NCBI RefSeq assembly: GCF_016907895.1
Contig: NZ_JAFBCV010000003.1
Span: 248,001-312,000 of the forward strand
Length of the DNA stretch: 64,000 bases
DNA from: Shouchella xiaoxiensis
GTDB lineage: Bacteria; Bacillota; Bacilli; Bacillales; Bacillaceae_D
Direction of reading: 5' to 3'
In this document: positions 8,172-16,813 of the stretch, one piece after another
Position numbering within the stretch: the first letter of the stretch is position 1
How the letters are laid out: every line of letters starts with the position of its first letter
Made by a program: the position numbers and the translations under genes
Notes under the pieces: model-generated
Databases searched by the model: none
Told to the model about the DNA's origin: nothing
What the model saw: the letters and a program-made list of their open reading frames with translations, nothing else

Positions 8172-9731
8172 TTGAATCCATTAGAACACCGTTATTTATA
8201 TTGGAAAATTATCGAGCACTATGCTGTAACGAAACAATCTCGGTTGCTCGCTCTTCATGATACACAAGCATGGTTTGAAGATGATTCAGTTAAACCACGA
8301 AGAGTTATGCGCATCGTCCTTTCTGAAGTTGACTGGTCAAATCGATTAAGAAGAGATATAAGCCATGCAAAACTACAGTTCGAATCGATTCATAAACAGC
8401 TGGGTGTATGGGACATACAAGGAGAAAATGTTTACATAATGAGCCAGCCTCCTGTTGATTCTTGGGTAGAAGTGATGGAATCAACTTCAATTGGAAAACG
8501 AAAAGGGCAGATGAAAAGTATTGCTTTGCATTCAAATCCAGATGTTTATTACGAAACGGCCAGTGCAGAACTTCCATCTGATCAAATACCTTTGTTCTCA
8601 CTTGAACATACTGACGTAGAAATGGAAGAAAAGATTGACTCGATCCGTTCATCAATAAGTAAAGTCAATAAAGGCAGACAGAAAAAGGACGAACGGACGT
8701 TATTCTATGGGAAACCGCGGATGATCTACGTCTTATTGCTTGCAATTCTTGCAATGTACACGGTCCTTGAACTAAACGGTGGAAGTACAAATATCCAAGT
8801 ATTGATTGATTACGGGGCAAAGTACAATCCGCTAATGGTCGAAGGTGAGTGGTGGAGACTCGTTACATCCATGTTCTTGCATATTGGTTTAATTCATCTA
8901 TTGTTCAACGGAATGGCTCTTTATTTTCTTGGAACAGCAGTAGAGCAACTTTTTGGTTCTATAAGGTTTTTATTTATTTATTTTATTGCCGGAATTTCTG
9001 GATCGATTGTTAGCTTTGCTTTTAACGATTCAGTTTCAGCAGGGGCATCTGGAGCACTATTTGGTTTATTCGGAGCACTGCTATATTTTGGTTTAAAACA
9101 GCCAGCGTTGTTTTATCGGACGCTTGGTCGTAATATTATTTTTTTATTAGGTTTTAACCTTATACTAGGTTTTGTTGTACCTGGAATTGATAATGGTGCC
9201 CATATTGGTGGACTCATTGGTGGCTTTTTGGCTGCTGTTATGGTTCGAATGCCTAAAGAGGAAAAAAAGACACCATTCATTTGGTCCTTTTTATCAATAG
9301 TCAGCATTGTTGTATTAACTGCCACGCTGCTTTGGTTTGGCCAGGAGCATTCTTCTAAGTCTGCCGAACTAGCAGTACTAGAAGCAAATCGGTTATTTGA
9401 AGAAGGGCAGTATGATGAAGCCAAACCAATTATTGAAGAGGGATTAGAGCTTGATTCTGAACAGCCTGAGCTTTTATTTATGAAATCTTACCTTGAGTTA
9501 CAAGAAGAAAACATTGATGAGGCGAAACGTTTACTTGAGCGAGCAACGGAAAATCGCGCTGAATTTCCTGAAGCTTGGTATAACTTAGCTTTAATCCATC
9601 TTGATTTAGGAGAAACAAATGAAGCCGCTGAAGCGATTCAACAGGCGATTGAAGCTGCAGAAAATTTAAATGTTCCAGAAATGGATCAATATTATGAAAT
9701 TCAAGACGAAATTGAGCAACAGCTAGAATAA
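8172..9731 (+). CDS. gluP: Rhomboid intramembrane serine protease with TPR tail (GluP/YqgP)
   Basis: Membrane protease of the GluP (YqgP) type. Residues 1-175 form the soluble N-terminal domain; a rhomboid core follows with GEWWRLVTSMFLHIG (near 228), catalytic Ser in GASGALFG (near 290) and catalytic His in GAHIGGLIGG (near 340). The last 130 residues hold TPR-like helical repeats. Length 519 matches B. subtilis YqgP (507), which cleaves the Mg transporter MgtE with FtsH. Start is TTG at 8172 after GGGGGAGAGCG. A terminator follows directly. Confidence 0.95.
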   Translation: MNPLEHRYLYWKIIEHYAVTKQSRLLALHDTQAWFEDDSVKPRRVMRIVLSEVDWSNRLRRDISHAKLQFESIHKQLGVWDIQGENVYIMSQPPVDSWVEVMESTSIGKRKGQMKSIALHSNPDVYYETASAELPSDQIPLFSLEHTDVEMEEKIDSIRSSISKVNKGRQKKDERTLFYGKPRMIYVLLLAILAMYTVLELNGGSTNIQVLIDYGAKYNPLMVEGEWWRLVTSMFLHIGLIHLLFNGMALYFLGTAVEQLFGSIRFLFIYFIAGISGSIVSFAFNDSVSAGASGALFGLFGALLYFGLKQPALFYRTLGRNIIFLLGFNLILGFVVPGIDNGAHIGGLIGGFLAAVMVRMPKEEKKTPFIWSFLSIVSIVVLTATLLWFGQEHSSKSAELAVLEANRLFEEGQYDEAKPIIEEGLELDSEQPELLFMKSYLELQEENIDEAKRLLERATENRAEFPEAWYNLALIHLDLGETNEAAEAIQQAIEAAENLNVPEMDQYYEIQDEIEQQLE

Positions 9732-9736
9732 TCCTT

Positions 9737-9764
9737 GTGCCTGCGTGAAAACGCAGGCTTTTTC
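9737..9764 (+). terminator. Terminator after the rhomboid gene
   Basis: An 8-bp GC-rich stem GCCTGCGT/ACGCAGGC with GAAA tetraloop (9739-9758), then TTTTT. Confidence 0.92.
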
Positions 9765-9767
9765 TAT

Positions 9768-9797
9768 ACATAGATTTTATTTCTAAAGAGCAATCTA
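9768..9797 (+). promoter_or_regulatory. Possible SigG-type promoter for the spoVAF gene
   Basis: ACATA (9768-9772), an 18-base spacer and CAATCTA (9791-9797) resemble the forespore SigG consensus (GMATR-N18-CATNNTA) with one mismatch in each box. It lies just after the upstream terminator and just before the ribosome site. Confidence 0.4.
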
Positions 9798-9823
9798 TGA
9801 GGGAAGGTAAAGGAGTAGATTCA

Positions 9824-11275
9824 ATGCCAGACGAAAAGCACATCATTCATTCTTATGAGCAAAGCTTAACATACTTAAAAGAAGAACTAGCTGTTGAAGA
9901 AAATTTTGATATTATTTGTCTTGAAATGAACCATGCCAATCGAAAAATGGCCTTATTTTTAGTTGATGGGTTCGGAAAAGACATTGCGTTAACCCAAATT
10001 CAACGGGAGTTATCGCATACAACGGAGGAAGAGCTGGAGGACCATTATCACTCGTTAATGCAAAGTCGCATTCCTTACGCAGAAGTTGAGAGTGAAAAGG
10101 ATTTAGACATTGTCATTGACCAAGTGTTAGCGGGACCAGCAGCATTAATTGTTGAAGGTCTGGACTATTGTATATTAATTGATACAAGGGAATACCCTGT
10201 CCGTGGACCAGAGGAGCCTGATACAGAAAAAGTCGTCCGTGGTTCTCGAGATGGTTTGGTCGAAACGCTTGTAATGAGTGCTGCATTAATTAGAAGAAGA
10301 GTCCGGGATCGAACCCTGCGTGTAGAATTTATGCAGGCAGGACGAAGGTCTAAAACAGATATGGCTTTAATGTACATTGGCGACATTGCTGACAAAGAGT
10401 ATGTCCAGCAGATTCGGGAGTCAATTGATGCAATCGATACAGATGGGTTACCAATGGCGGACAAGACGATTGAGGAGTTTATTTTTAAGGAAGGGAATAA
10501 TCCTTACCCGCTTGTCCGTTATTCGGAAAGACCCGATGTTTGTGCAACACATCTTTTTGAAGGTCATGTGCTGTTGCTTGTAGATGGATCGCCGAGCGCG
10601 ATGATTACGCCTATTACATTTTGGAATCTCTTACAGCATGCGGAAGAATACCGGCAAAAGCCAATAATCGGTGCATTGCTACGACTCGTTCGCTTTGCCG
10701 CTGTGTTCGTTTCGTTATTCTTACTGCCTATTTGGTATTTACTAGCGACAAATCAAGAGCTTGTACCAGAAGCATTTCATTTTATTGGAACACAGGAAGA
10801 TGGCAGTATTCCATTATTCGTTCAGTTTATGATTGCTGAAGCTGGAATAGAAATGCTGAGGATGGCATCGATTCACACCCCGAATGCTGTTGCAGAAGCA
10901 TTAGGGCTTGTAGCTGCTTTGTTAATTGGGGACATTGCGATTGAGGTCGGAATGTTCTCTCCAGAAGTCATATTATATTTGGCTATTGCCGCAGTTGGGA
11001 CGTTTGCCACCCCAAGCTATGAGCTTTCACTAGCAAATCGATTCATGCGAATCATCTTCTTAATTGCAACAGCAAGTTTTGGAGTAGCGGGCTTTGTTCT
11101 TTCTACGACGATTTGGTTAATCTTACTCGTTCGTTTAAAAGGGTTACACGTTCCATATATGTGGCCATTTATCCCGTTTAATGTTAAAGCTCTTCGTGAT
11201 GTTTTTTTAAGAATACCAATGCCACTAAAAAACCGCAGACCTGCTATTATCCATCCGCAAGATCCGGATCGGTAG
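9824..11275 (+). CDS. spoVAF: Stage V sporulation protein AF (GerA-family membrane protein)
   Basis: GerA-family A-subunit-like protein of the spore inner membrane. A soluble N-terminal half of about 270 residues is followed by four or five membrane helices (about residues 285-450). The segments RRSKTDMALMYIGDIAD, HTPNAVAEALGLVAALLIGD and FATPSYELSLANRF are typical of GerAA/SpoVAF. At 483 residues it matches SpoVAF length. Start at 9824 has AGGAG 8 bases upstream; the upstream ATG at 9797 overlaps the predicted promoter. No spoVA genes flank it and it appears monocistronic. In B. subtilis SpoVAF works with YqhR in germination; a paralogue elsewhere is possible. Confidence 0.85.
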   Translation: MPDEKHIIHSYEQSLTYLKEELAVEENFDIICLEMNHANRKMALFLVDGFGKDIALTQIQRELSHTTEEELEDHYHSLMQSRIPYAEVESEKDLDIVIDQVLAGPAALIVEGLDYCILIDTREYPVRGPEEPDTEKVVRGSRDGLVETLVMSAALIRRRVRDRTLRVEFMQAGRRSKTDMALMYIGDIADKEYVQQIRESIDAIDTDGLPMADKTIEEFIFKEGNNPYPLVRYSERPDVCATHLFEGHVLLLVDGSPSAMITPITFWNLLQHAEEYRQKPIIGALLRLVRFAAVFVSLFLLPIWYLLATNQELVPEAFHFIGTQEDGSIPLFVQFMIAEAGIEMLRMASIHTPNAVAEALGLVAALLIGDIAIEVGMFSPEVILYLAIAAVGTFATPSYELSLANRFMRIIFLIATASFGVAGFVLSTTIWLILLVRLKGLHVPYMWPFIPFNVKALRDVFLRIPMPLKNRRPAIIHPQDPDR

Positions 11276-11290
11276 CAGGTCTACCTTTTT
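11237..11290 (+). terminator. Terminator overlapping the end of spoVAF
   Basis: AGACCTGCT (11237-11245, inside the coding region) pairs with AGCAGGTCT (11274-11282, overlapping the stop codon), with an inner hairpin GATCCGGATC, followed by a T-rich stretch. Confidence 0.75.
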
Positions 11291-11294
11291 CTAT

Positions 11295-11690
11295 TTAATA
11301 AGCTTCTATGTCTTGTTTATGAACATCGTCAACTACATAAGGATTTTCAGAATAAATAGCCTGATCCTTATCGGCAATCACCAGACCAAATGGCGTATTA
11401 CCAGTTGGAGTGACGATCGTGTAGGGAACATTGTGTGTGCTTATTAAACGAACATAGTTTGAGTAAGCACTGTAACCGAGCTCGGCATTTAAAAACACGT
11501 GAAGATTTGAATGTTTTTTAAGTAGTTGTTCAACCTCTTGATAGGTTTTTGCTGATCGAACTTGATTTTTTGTCAGTGCTAAATAAACGCGTTCTAGAAT
11601 TGTTGTTAGGAATAGTTTTCTCTCTCCAGGTTTTGTTTCTGGTGATCCATAAATTGCATTCTCTAGTATTTCGTTAACGTCCCTTGCCAT
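11295..11690 (-). CDS. YueI-family (DUF1694) protein
   Basis: A 131-residue cytoplasmic protein resembling B. subtilis YueI (132 residues): YGSPETKPGERKLFLTTILERVYLALT near residue 14, then HVFLNAELGYSAYSNYVRL. Function unknown. An AGGTG site lies upstream of the ATG at 11690. It is convergent with spoVAF and shares the gap holding its terminator. Confidence 0.85.
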   Translation of the reverse strand: MARDVNEILENAIYGSPETKPGERKLFLTTILERVYLALTKNQVRSAKTYQEVEQLLKKHSNLHVFLNAELGYSAYSNYVRLISTHNVPYTIVTPTGNTPFGLVIADKDQAIYSENPYVVDDVHKQDIEAY

Positions 11691-11821
11691 ATTGCTTACA
11701 CCTCATTTATTTTCTAAAGTTTAGCTTGGATGTTCCCTTCTTATCATGGCAAACCTGTCCTGAAATCACAAATAAAAACATATACTTAATGGTAACAATC
11801 TTTAAGACAGGGGTTGAGTAT

Positions 11822-12334
11822 ATGTGGATTTGGTTCATCATCGTCTTTTTTGTCTGTGCATTAGGAGTGACATTGGGTGGAATCATTGCATCAATGCGGA
11901 CCATTCCACCGATTATTGCTCTTGTAACACTTGCTTGTTCCTTTTTATTTTTTTCCTATATAGGGATGTTTCTTGCAATAATTGGTCCATTTGGCTGGTT
12001 CGGATTCCGATTGTTAGACATTATTATCGCCATTTGTTCGTTTTTACTCATTGTTGCCATTCTCCGTTCCTATCATCCTGCTTTTGGTTATCAATTCTTT
12101 TTTAAACCTCTTGGACTTATATTGAGTATCCTGTTTTTTTTAATGGGGTTTCAATGGGGGATGTTTAATTATGGTACTCTATTTACACTTTTAATGGCTT
12201 TTTTCTTCTCAGGTGCAGTATTTTTCGGTATTTTACTGTATAATTCAATATTGATTTGGGTTAAAAATGTCTATCTTGTCGCATTTTTACCGCTCGTTAC
12301 ATTTCTCTTTATAACAGTTGTGAAACTGTTATAA
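11822..12334 (+). CDS. Integral membrane protein, unknown function
   Basis: A 170-residue protein made almost entirely of five hydrophobic helices with short polar turns. I recognise no family signature. ATG 11822 is chosen because the hydrophobic segment begins there and a GGGG run lies 8-11 bases upstream; the frame extends to 11684 without a ribosome site. It is followed 18 bases later by yqgQ and glcK, so it is probably the first gene of that operon. In B. subtilis no such gene separates yqgP and yqgQ, so it is an insertion relative to that order. Confidence 0.7.
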   Translation: MWIWFIIVFFVCALGVTLGGIIASMRTIPPIIALVTLACSFLFFSYIGMFLAIIGPFGWFGFRLLDIIIAICSFLLIVAILRSYHPAFGYQFFFKPLGLILSILFFLMGFQWGMFNYGTLFTLLMAFFFSGAVFFGILLYNSILIWVKNVYLVAFLPLVTFLFITVVKLL

Positions 12335-12352
12335 TAAGCTTGAGGTGAGGAA

Positions 12353-12544
12353 ATGAAAACGGTTGTCGATTTGAGGCAGCTCCTCAAACAGTATGGTTCA
12401 TTTATCTATACAAGGGATCGCAAACTTGATCTTCAATTAATGCTAGAAGAAGTTAAAGAACTTTATCAGTATGGTATGATTTCAATTGAAGAGTATCAAA
12501 AAGCAGTTCTCGTCATTAGACACGAAGAACAACTGATACAGTGA
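12353..12544 (+). CDS. yqgQ: YqgQ-family (DUF910) small protein
   Basis: A 63-residue helical protein, LRQLLKQYGSFIYTRDRKLDLQLM..., matching the DUF910/YqgQ family, which adopts a three-helix bundle and almost always precedes glucokinase. GAGGTGAG lies just upstream of the ATG. The next gene, glcK, starts 17 bases after its stop. No function is established. Confidence 0.9.
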   Translation: MKTVVDLRQLLKQYGSFIYTRDRKLDLQLMLEEVKELYQYGMISIEEYQKAVLVIRHEEQLIQ

Positions 12545-12561
12545 ACGGGGGATTTAATAAG

Positions 12562-13524
12562 ATGGAACAAGATTTATTTGCAGGAATCGATATTGGAGGG
12601 ACTTCCGTCAAACTTGCTTTTTTAACTCGTGCAGGTGAAATGATTAAGAAATGGGAGATCCCTACAGATCGTCAAGATAACGGAGCACGAATTGTTGATG
12701 ATATTACATTAAGTATTTCAAAGGAGCTTCCGTCTGAAAGTTCTTTATTAGGAGCCGGTGTGGGAGCCCCTGGTTTTATTGAAATGGAAACGGGATTCAT
12801 CTATCATGCTGTAAACATTGGATGGCGGGACTATCCATTAAAAGATGAGCTTGAGAAAGCGCTTGGAGTTGTTGTCCGAATTGATAACGATGCCAACTTA
12901 GCCGCGCTTGGTGAGAAATGGAAAGGTGCTGGAGATGGCACAAACGAAGAGCTTTTTGTTACGCTAGGAACGGGAGTAGGTGGCGGAATAATAACTCGAG
13001 GTCAAATACTTCATGGCGAGAACGGTATGGGGGGAGAAATTGGCCACATTACTTCTATACGTGAAGGTGGCGCGCCATGTAACTGTGGTAAATTTGGCTG
13101 TCTTGAAACAGTTTCATCTGCTACAGGGATAGTCAGGCTTGCTAAAGAAAAAAGAACAGAAAATCAATCAAGTCTTTTAAATCAATTAGAAGAAAATGAA
13201 CTTACCACAAAAGCGATTTTTGAAGCAGCAGAAAAAGGTGACACAGTTGCTCGCGCTGTTATTAAAGAAGCTGTAGAACATTTGGGTTATGCAATTGCTA
13301 ATTTAGCCAATGCCCTGAACCCAGCAAAAATTATAATCGGTGGCGGCGTTTCTAAAGCCGGTGATTCACTTCTCGTCCCACTTAGAGAAGTATTTAACCA
13401 ATATGCGCTAGAGCGTGTTGCTGAATCCGCGGAAATTAAGCAAGCACATTTAGGAAATGATGCAGGAATTTACGGTGCCGTATGGTTAGCCATCCAAGCA
13501 CAAAAAGAAGAGATTACTAGGTAG
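12562..13524 (+). CDS. glcK: ROK-family glucokinase
   Basis: Phosphorylates glucose to glucose 6-phosphate with ATP in the cytoplasm. The phosphate motif AGIDIGGTSVKLAFL is at the N-terminus, the sugar-binding motif near HGENGMGGEIGHIT, and the ROK zinc site CNCGKFGCLE near residue 171; DNDANLAALGE holds the catalytic Asp. About 320 residues, as in B. subtilis GlcK. ATG 12562 is preceded by GGGGG with normal spacing; the in-frame GTG at 12541 overlaps the yqgQ stop and is less likely. Confidence 0.95.
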   Translation: MEQDLFAGIDIGGTSVKLAFLTRAGEMIKKWEIPTDRQDNGARIVDDITLSISKELPSESSLLGAGVGAPGFIEMETGFIYHAVNIGWRDYPLKDELEKALGVVVRIDNDANLAALGEKWKGAGDGTNEELFVTLGTGVGGGIITRGQILHGENGMGGEIGHITSIREGGAPCNCGKFGCLETVSSATGIVRLAKEKRTENQSSLLNQLEENELTTKAIFEAAEKGDTVARAVIKEAVEHLGYAIANLANALNPAKIIIGGGVSKAGDSLLVPLREVFNQYALERVAESAEIKQAHLGNDAGIYGAVWLAIQAQKEEITR

Positions 13525-13547
13525 AAATAAAAGGGGTCAGCAAACAA

Positions 13548-14963
13548 ATGGTTGAGTATCGAATTGAACGAGATTTATTAGGGGAAAAACAAGTACCTAA
13601 GGATGCTTATTATGGAATTCAATCTTTACGAGCAAAAGATAATTTTCCAATCACGGGCTATCCACCTCATCCGGAATTAATCCGCGCATTTGGCTTTGTA
13701 AAAAAAGCTGCGGCGCTTGCCAATCGCGATGTAGGTGTCCTGCGTCCTCATATTGCTGAAGCGATAATTAAAGCAAGTGAAGATGTAATTACTGGACAAC
13801 TAAACCAACATTTCATTGTTGATTCCATTCAGGGCGGGGCAGGAACATCATTTAACATGAACGCAAATGAGGTTATTGCCAATCGTGCGATTGAAATACT
13901 AGGCGGCGAAAAAGGCGATTATTTAAAAGTAAGCCCTAATACGCACGTCAATATGGCACAATCAACAAATGATGCATTTCCAACGGCGATTCACATTGCA
14001 GCTGTAAGTATGACTCAAGGGCTTACAGATGAATTACGTGCTCTGATTCGTGAAATGGAAGCTAAATCAGTTGAATTTGATAGCGTCTTAAAAATGGGTC
14101 GAACGCATTTACAAGATGCCGTTCCGATCCGTCTTGGCCAAGAATTCGGGTCGTATCGAAAAGTATTAGTTCGTGATTTGAAACGGATAAGTCGTTCTGC
14201 CGATCACTTGCATGAAATTAATATGGGTGCAACTGCGGTTGGAACAGGATTAAATGCTAAGCCTGAGTATATTGAGAAAGTAGCAGAGCACTTGGCAGAC
14301 ATTACAGAACTTCCGTTTAAAACCGCAGAAGATCTTGTGGATGCAACACAAAACACAGATGCATACACGGAACTCTCAAGTTCATTAAAGATATTAGCGA
14401 TTAATTTGTCTAAGATAGCCAATGATTTGCGCTTGATGAGCTCAGGTCCAAGAACGGGCTTAAATGAAATTAACCTTCCGCCGAGACAACCAGGTTCGTC
14501 TATTATGCCTGGAAAAGTAAATCCGGTTATGTGTGAAGTGATTAACCAGCTATCATTTCAAGTAATCGGGAATGATCATACGATTAGCTTAGCATCTGAA
14601 GCAGGGCAGCTAGAGTTAAATGTAATGGAGCCCGTTCTTGTCTTTAATTTGTTACAATCTCTGACCATTCTTGAAAACGGAATGCGTGTGTTTAGAGAAT
14701 TCGCGATTTCTGGAATTACAGCAAATATTGAGCGCTGTCGTGAACTCGTTGAGAACAGCGTTGGGATCGTGACGGCAATCAATCCTCATGTAGGGTATGA
14801 AGTGGCTACACGGATTGCAAAAGAAGCTCTTGAAACAGAACGTCCGATTAGGGAAATCTGTCTTGAGCGTGGAATTTTGACAGAAGAAGAATTAAATGAA
14901 ATACTGGATCCAAAGGAAATGACGAAGCCAGGAATTGCAGGTTCTCGTTTCTTACCGCTTTAA
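13548..14963 (+). CDS. aspA: Aspartate ammonia-lyase
   Basis: Fumarase/aspartase superfamily enzyme, aspartate to fumarate plus ammonia. The family signature GSSIMPGKVNPVMCEV is near residue 316, and SPNTHVNMAQSTNDAFPTA and GRTHLQDAVPI are present. The VNMAQSTND form and TAEDLVDATQNTD favour aspartase over fumarase; a separate fumarase gene lies at 22.4-23.8 kb. 471 residues is typical. It starts 23 bases after glcK, so it may be read with that operon. Confidence 0.93.
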   Translation: MVEYRIERDLLGEKQVPKDAYYGIQSLRAKDNFPITGYPPHPELIRAFGFVKKAAALANRDVGVLRPHIAEAIIKASEDVITGQLNQHFIVDSIQGGAGTSFNMNANEVIANRAIEILGGEKGDYLKVSPNTHVNMAQSTNDAFPTAIHIAAVSMTQGLTDELRALIREMEAKSVEFDSVLKMGRTHLQDAVPIRLGQEFGSYRKVLVRDLKRISRSADHLHEINMGATAVGTGLNAKPEYIEKVAEHLADITELPFKTAEDLVDATQNTDAYTELSSSLKILAINLSKIANDLRLMSSGPRTGLNEINLPPRQPGSSIMPGKVNPVMCEVINQLSFQVIGNDHTISLASEAGQLELNVMEPVLVFNLLQSLTILENGMRVFREFAISGITANIERCRELVENSVGIVTAINPHVGYEVATRIAKEALETERPIREICLERGILTEEELNEILDPKEMTKPGIAGSRFLPL

Positions 14964-15021
14964 CAAGATCGGCTAGCCCTTTAATTTCGGACGAGCTTTA
15001 TGCAATACTATATATGGATTG

Positions 15022-15113
15022 ACTAGGGGTGCCCGCAGAAGGTGGGCTGAGAATTAGAACATGTTTCTTTTACCCTTTTAACCTGATCTGGGTGATACCA
15101 GCGGAGGGAAGTC
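15022..15113 (+). promoter_or_regulatory. TPP riboswitch (thi box)
   Basis: The conserved thiamine pyrophosphate aptamer is clear: AGGGGTGCCC, GGCTGAGA, ACCCTTTTAACCTGATCTG, GGTGATACCAGCG and GGAGGGAAG in order. It precedes thiE by about 75 bases and is followed by a terminator, so TPP binding should cause premature termination of the thi operon. Confidence 0.97.
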
Positions 15114-15119
15114 GCGCGC

Positions 15120-15166
15120 AATATGTCGAACATATTGGCCACAACCCTTGGTTGTGGTCTTTTTTA
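15120..15166 (+). terminator. Expression platform and terminator of the TPP riboswitch
   Basis: A 6-bp hairpin AATATG/CATATT (15120-15136) is followed by a terminator stem CCACAAC/GTTGTGG (15139-15145, 15151-15157) and TCTTTTTT. The second hairpin lies just before the thiE ribosome site. Confidence 0.88.
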
Positions 15167-15187
15167 TGATTAAAAGGAGTGTTGAAG

Positions 15188-15817
15188 ATGAGAGATTTCG
15201 AACTATATGTCATAACAGGTGAAGAATTTCATCCTGAAAGAGATGTTGTAGAAGTAATGGAAGAGGCGATTCAAGGAGGTGCAGATATCATACAACTTCG
15301 TGATAAAACAAGTGACAAAAAAACAGTGTTTGAAAAGGCGAAAAAATTAAAAGCTCTCTGTGCTTCTTATGATATTCCATTTATCGTAAATGATCACATT
15401 GACGTTGCCTTAGCTGTTGAAGCAGATGGTGTGCATGTAGGTCAGGAGGACTTACCTTTAACAGAAGTGAGGAAATTGGTGGGACCAGATAAGATCATTG
15501 GTGTTTCTTCTCATTGTTTATCCGAGGCGATTACAGCTGAAAAAGAAGGTGCTGATTACATTGGTGTTGGCCCGATATTTGCAACCAAGAGTAAAGTCGA
15601 TGTAGTTGACCCAGTTACCACTTCTTATATTCAAGAGGTGAAAGCAGCGATCTCAATTCCGTTCGTAGCAATTGGCGGCATTAAGAAACACAATCTACAA
15701 GAGGTTGTAGATGCAGGTGCTGAACGGGTATGTGTGATTACAGAAATTGTTGCTGCAGAAGATGTAAAGCAGGCAACGATTGATTTCAAGCAAGTCTTGA
15801 TTGAGGCAAAACAATGA
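15188..15817 (+). CDS. thiE: Thiamine phosphate synthase
   Basis: Joins HMP-PP and thiazole phosphate to thiamine phosphate. The 209-residue TIM barrel shows QLRDK (near residue 35), FIVNDHIDVALAVEADGVHVGQEDLP, GVSSH, GVGPIFATKSK and FVAIGGI, all features of ThiE active sites; TenI lacks some of these, so ThiE is preferred. ATG 15188 has AGGAG 8 bases upstream. Its stop overlaps the thiS start by 4 bases. First gene under the TPP riboswitch. Confidence 0.93.
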   Translation: MRDFELYVITGEEFHPERDVVEVMEEAIQGGADIIQLRDKTSDKKTVFEKAKKLKALCASYDIPFIVNDHIDVALAVEADGVHVGQEDLPLTEVRKLVGPDKIIGVSSHCLSEAITAEKEGADYIGVGPIFATKSKVDVVDPVTTSYIQEVKAAISIPFVAIGGIKKHNLQEVVDAGAERVCVITEIVAAEDVKQATIDFKQVLIEAKQ

Positions 15818-16011
15818 TTTTACATGTGAATGGCAAAGAGCATACCGTTTCGAGCGTGACGCTGGACGAATTAATTGTAGAATTTGAGTTAACGAAGCAA
15901 CTAGTTGTTACTGAAGTAGATGGTGTGATCGTTGACCGTGAGCACTGGGATTCATTGACGTTAAAAGATGGGATGAAAATTGAGCTTGTACATTTTGTAG
16001 GAGGAGGTTGA
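15814..16011 (+). CDS. thiS: Sulfur carrier protein ThiS
   Basis: A 65-residue ubiquitin-like protein ending HFVGGG, the di-glycine tail that is adenylated and thiocarboxylated to deliver sulfur for the thiazole ring. It overlaps thiE by 4 bases (ATGA) and is followed by thiG. The adenylating partner ThiF is not in this operon; the candidate is at 6785-7798. Confidence 0.95.
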   Translation: MILHVNGKEHTVSSVTLDELIVEFELTKQLVVTEVDGVIVDREHWDSLTLKDGMKIELVHFVGGG

Positions 16012-16016
16012 GCGAC

Positions 16017-16808
16017 ATGAATAAGAAACCACTCATTATAGGTGGAAAAAAGTTAGCGTCCCGATTTTTCCTTGGAACCGGTAGATACCCTAATCCCTTT
16101 ATCCAAAATGAAGCCATTCGTGTTTCTGAAGCAGAGGTGTTAACTTTTGCGATTAGAAGAGTTAATTTAGAAGCTCCTACTGAAGACTCGATTCTACAAC
16201 ATTTAGACGGGCGAGAACTCCAGTATTTACCGAATACATCAGGAGCGACTAATGCAGAAGAGGCCATTCGGATTGCGCGTTTGGCTCGTGCAGCAGGCTT
16301 AAGTAATTGGATAAAAATTGAAATAAGTGCTTCCGAAAAAACGTTGCTCCCAGATCCAATTGAAACACTCAAAGCCACTGAGGCTTTAACGAAAGAAGGA
16401 TTTGTCGTGCTTCCATATACTTCAGATGATCCTATCTTATGCAAACGTCTTGAGGAAGCTGGTGCTGCCGCCGTAATGCCTGGAGCGGCACCAATCGGTA
16501 CAGGCCTTGGAATTTTAAACCCGTATAATCTCGGACTTATTGTTGAGGAAGCAAATGTACCAATCATTGTGGATGCAGGGTTAGGTGCAGCCAGTGATGT
16601 AGCGCTCGCAATGGAGTTAGGTGTTGATGGAATCTTAATGAATACACCAGTTGCCAAAGCAAAGGATCCAGTGAAAATGGCTGAAGCAATGAAGTTGGCA
16701 ATTGAAGCTGGGCGGATGTCTTATGAGGCTGGAAGAATTTCAAAAAAACGTTTTGCAACAGCAAGTTCTCAGTATGAGTCGCTTGTATCCCCTTTACAAA
16801 AGGAGTAA
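16017..16808 (+). CDS. thiG: Thiazole synthase
   Basis: Condenses 1-deoxyxylulose 5-phosphate, dehydroglycine and ThiS-thiocarboxylate to the thiazole. A 263-residue barrel with [10 protein letters not shown] at the N-terminus, [25 protein letters not shown] (with the Schiff-base Lys region), and [21 protein letters not shown]-like segments. ATG 16017 has GGAGG 9 bases upstream; the in-frame TTG at 16008 overlaps that site. ThiO next door supplies dehydroglycine. Confidence 0.96.
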   Translation: MNKKPLIIGGKKLASRFFLGTGRYPNPFIQNEAIRVSEAEVLTFAIRRVNLEAPTEDSILQHLDGRELQYLPNTSGATNAEEAIRIARLARAAGLSNWIKIEISASEKTLLPDPIETLKATEALTKEGFVVLPYTSDDPILCKRLEEAGAAAVMPGAAPIGTGLGILNPYNLGLIVEEANVPIIVDAGLGAASDVALAMELGVDGILMNTPVAKAKDPVKMAEAMKLAIEAGRMSYEAGRISKKRFATASSQYESLVSPLQKE

Positions 16809-16813
16809 TTTAA

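Noticed and set aside
15188-15817. TenI (thiazole tautomerase) instead of ThiE
   Set aside because: The motifs for the phosphate and substrate sites of ThiE are all present, and the operon has no other ThiE.
15908-16657. 249-codon open frame antisense to thiS and thiG
   Set aside because: It is in phase opposite a well-conserved gene and has no ribosome site. Its composition (Ser/Ala/Pro-rich) is what complement of coding DNA gives.
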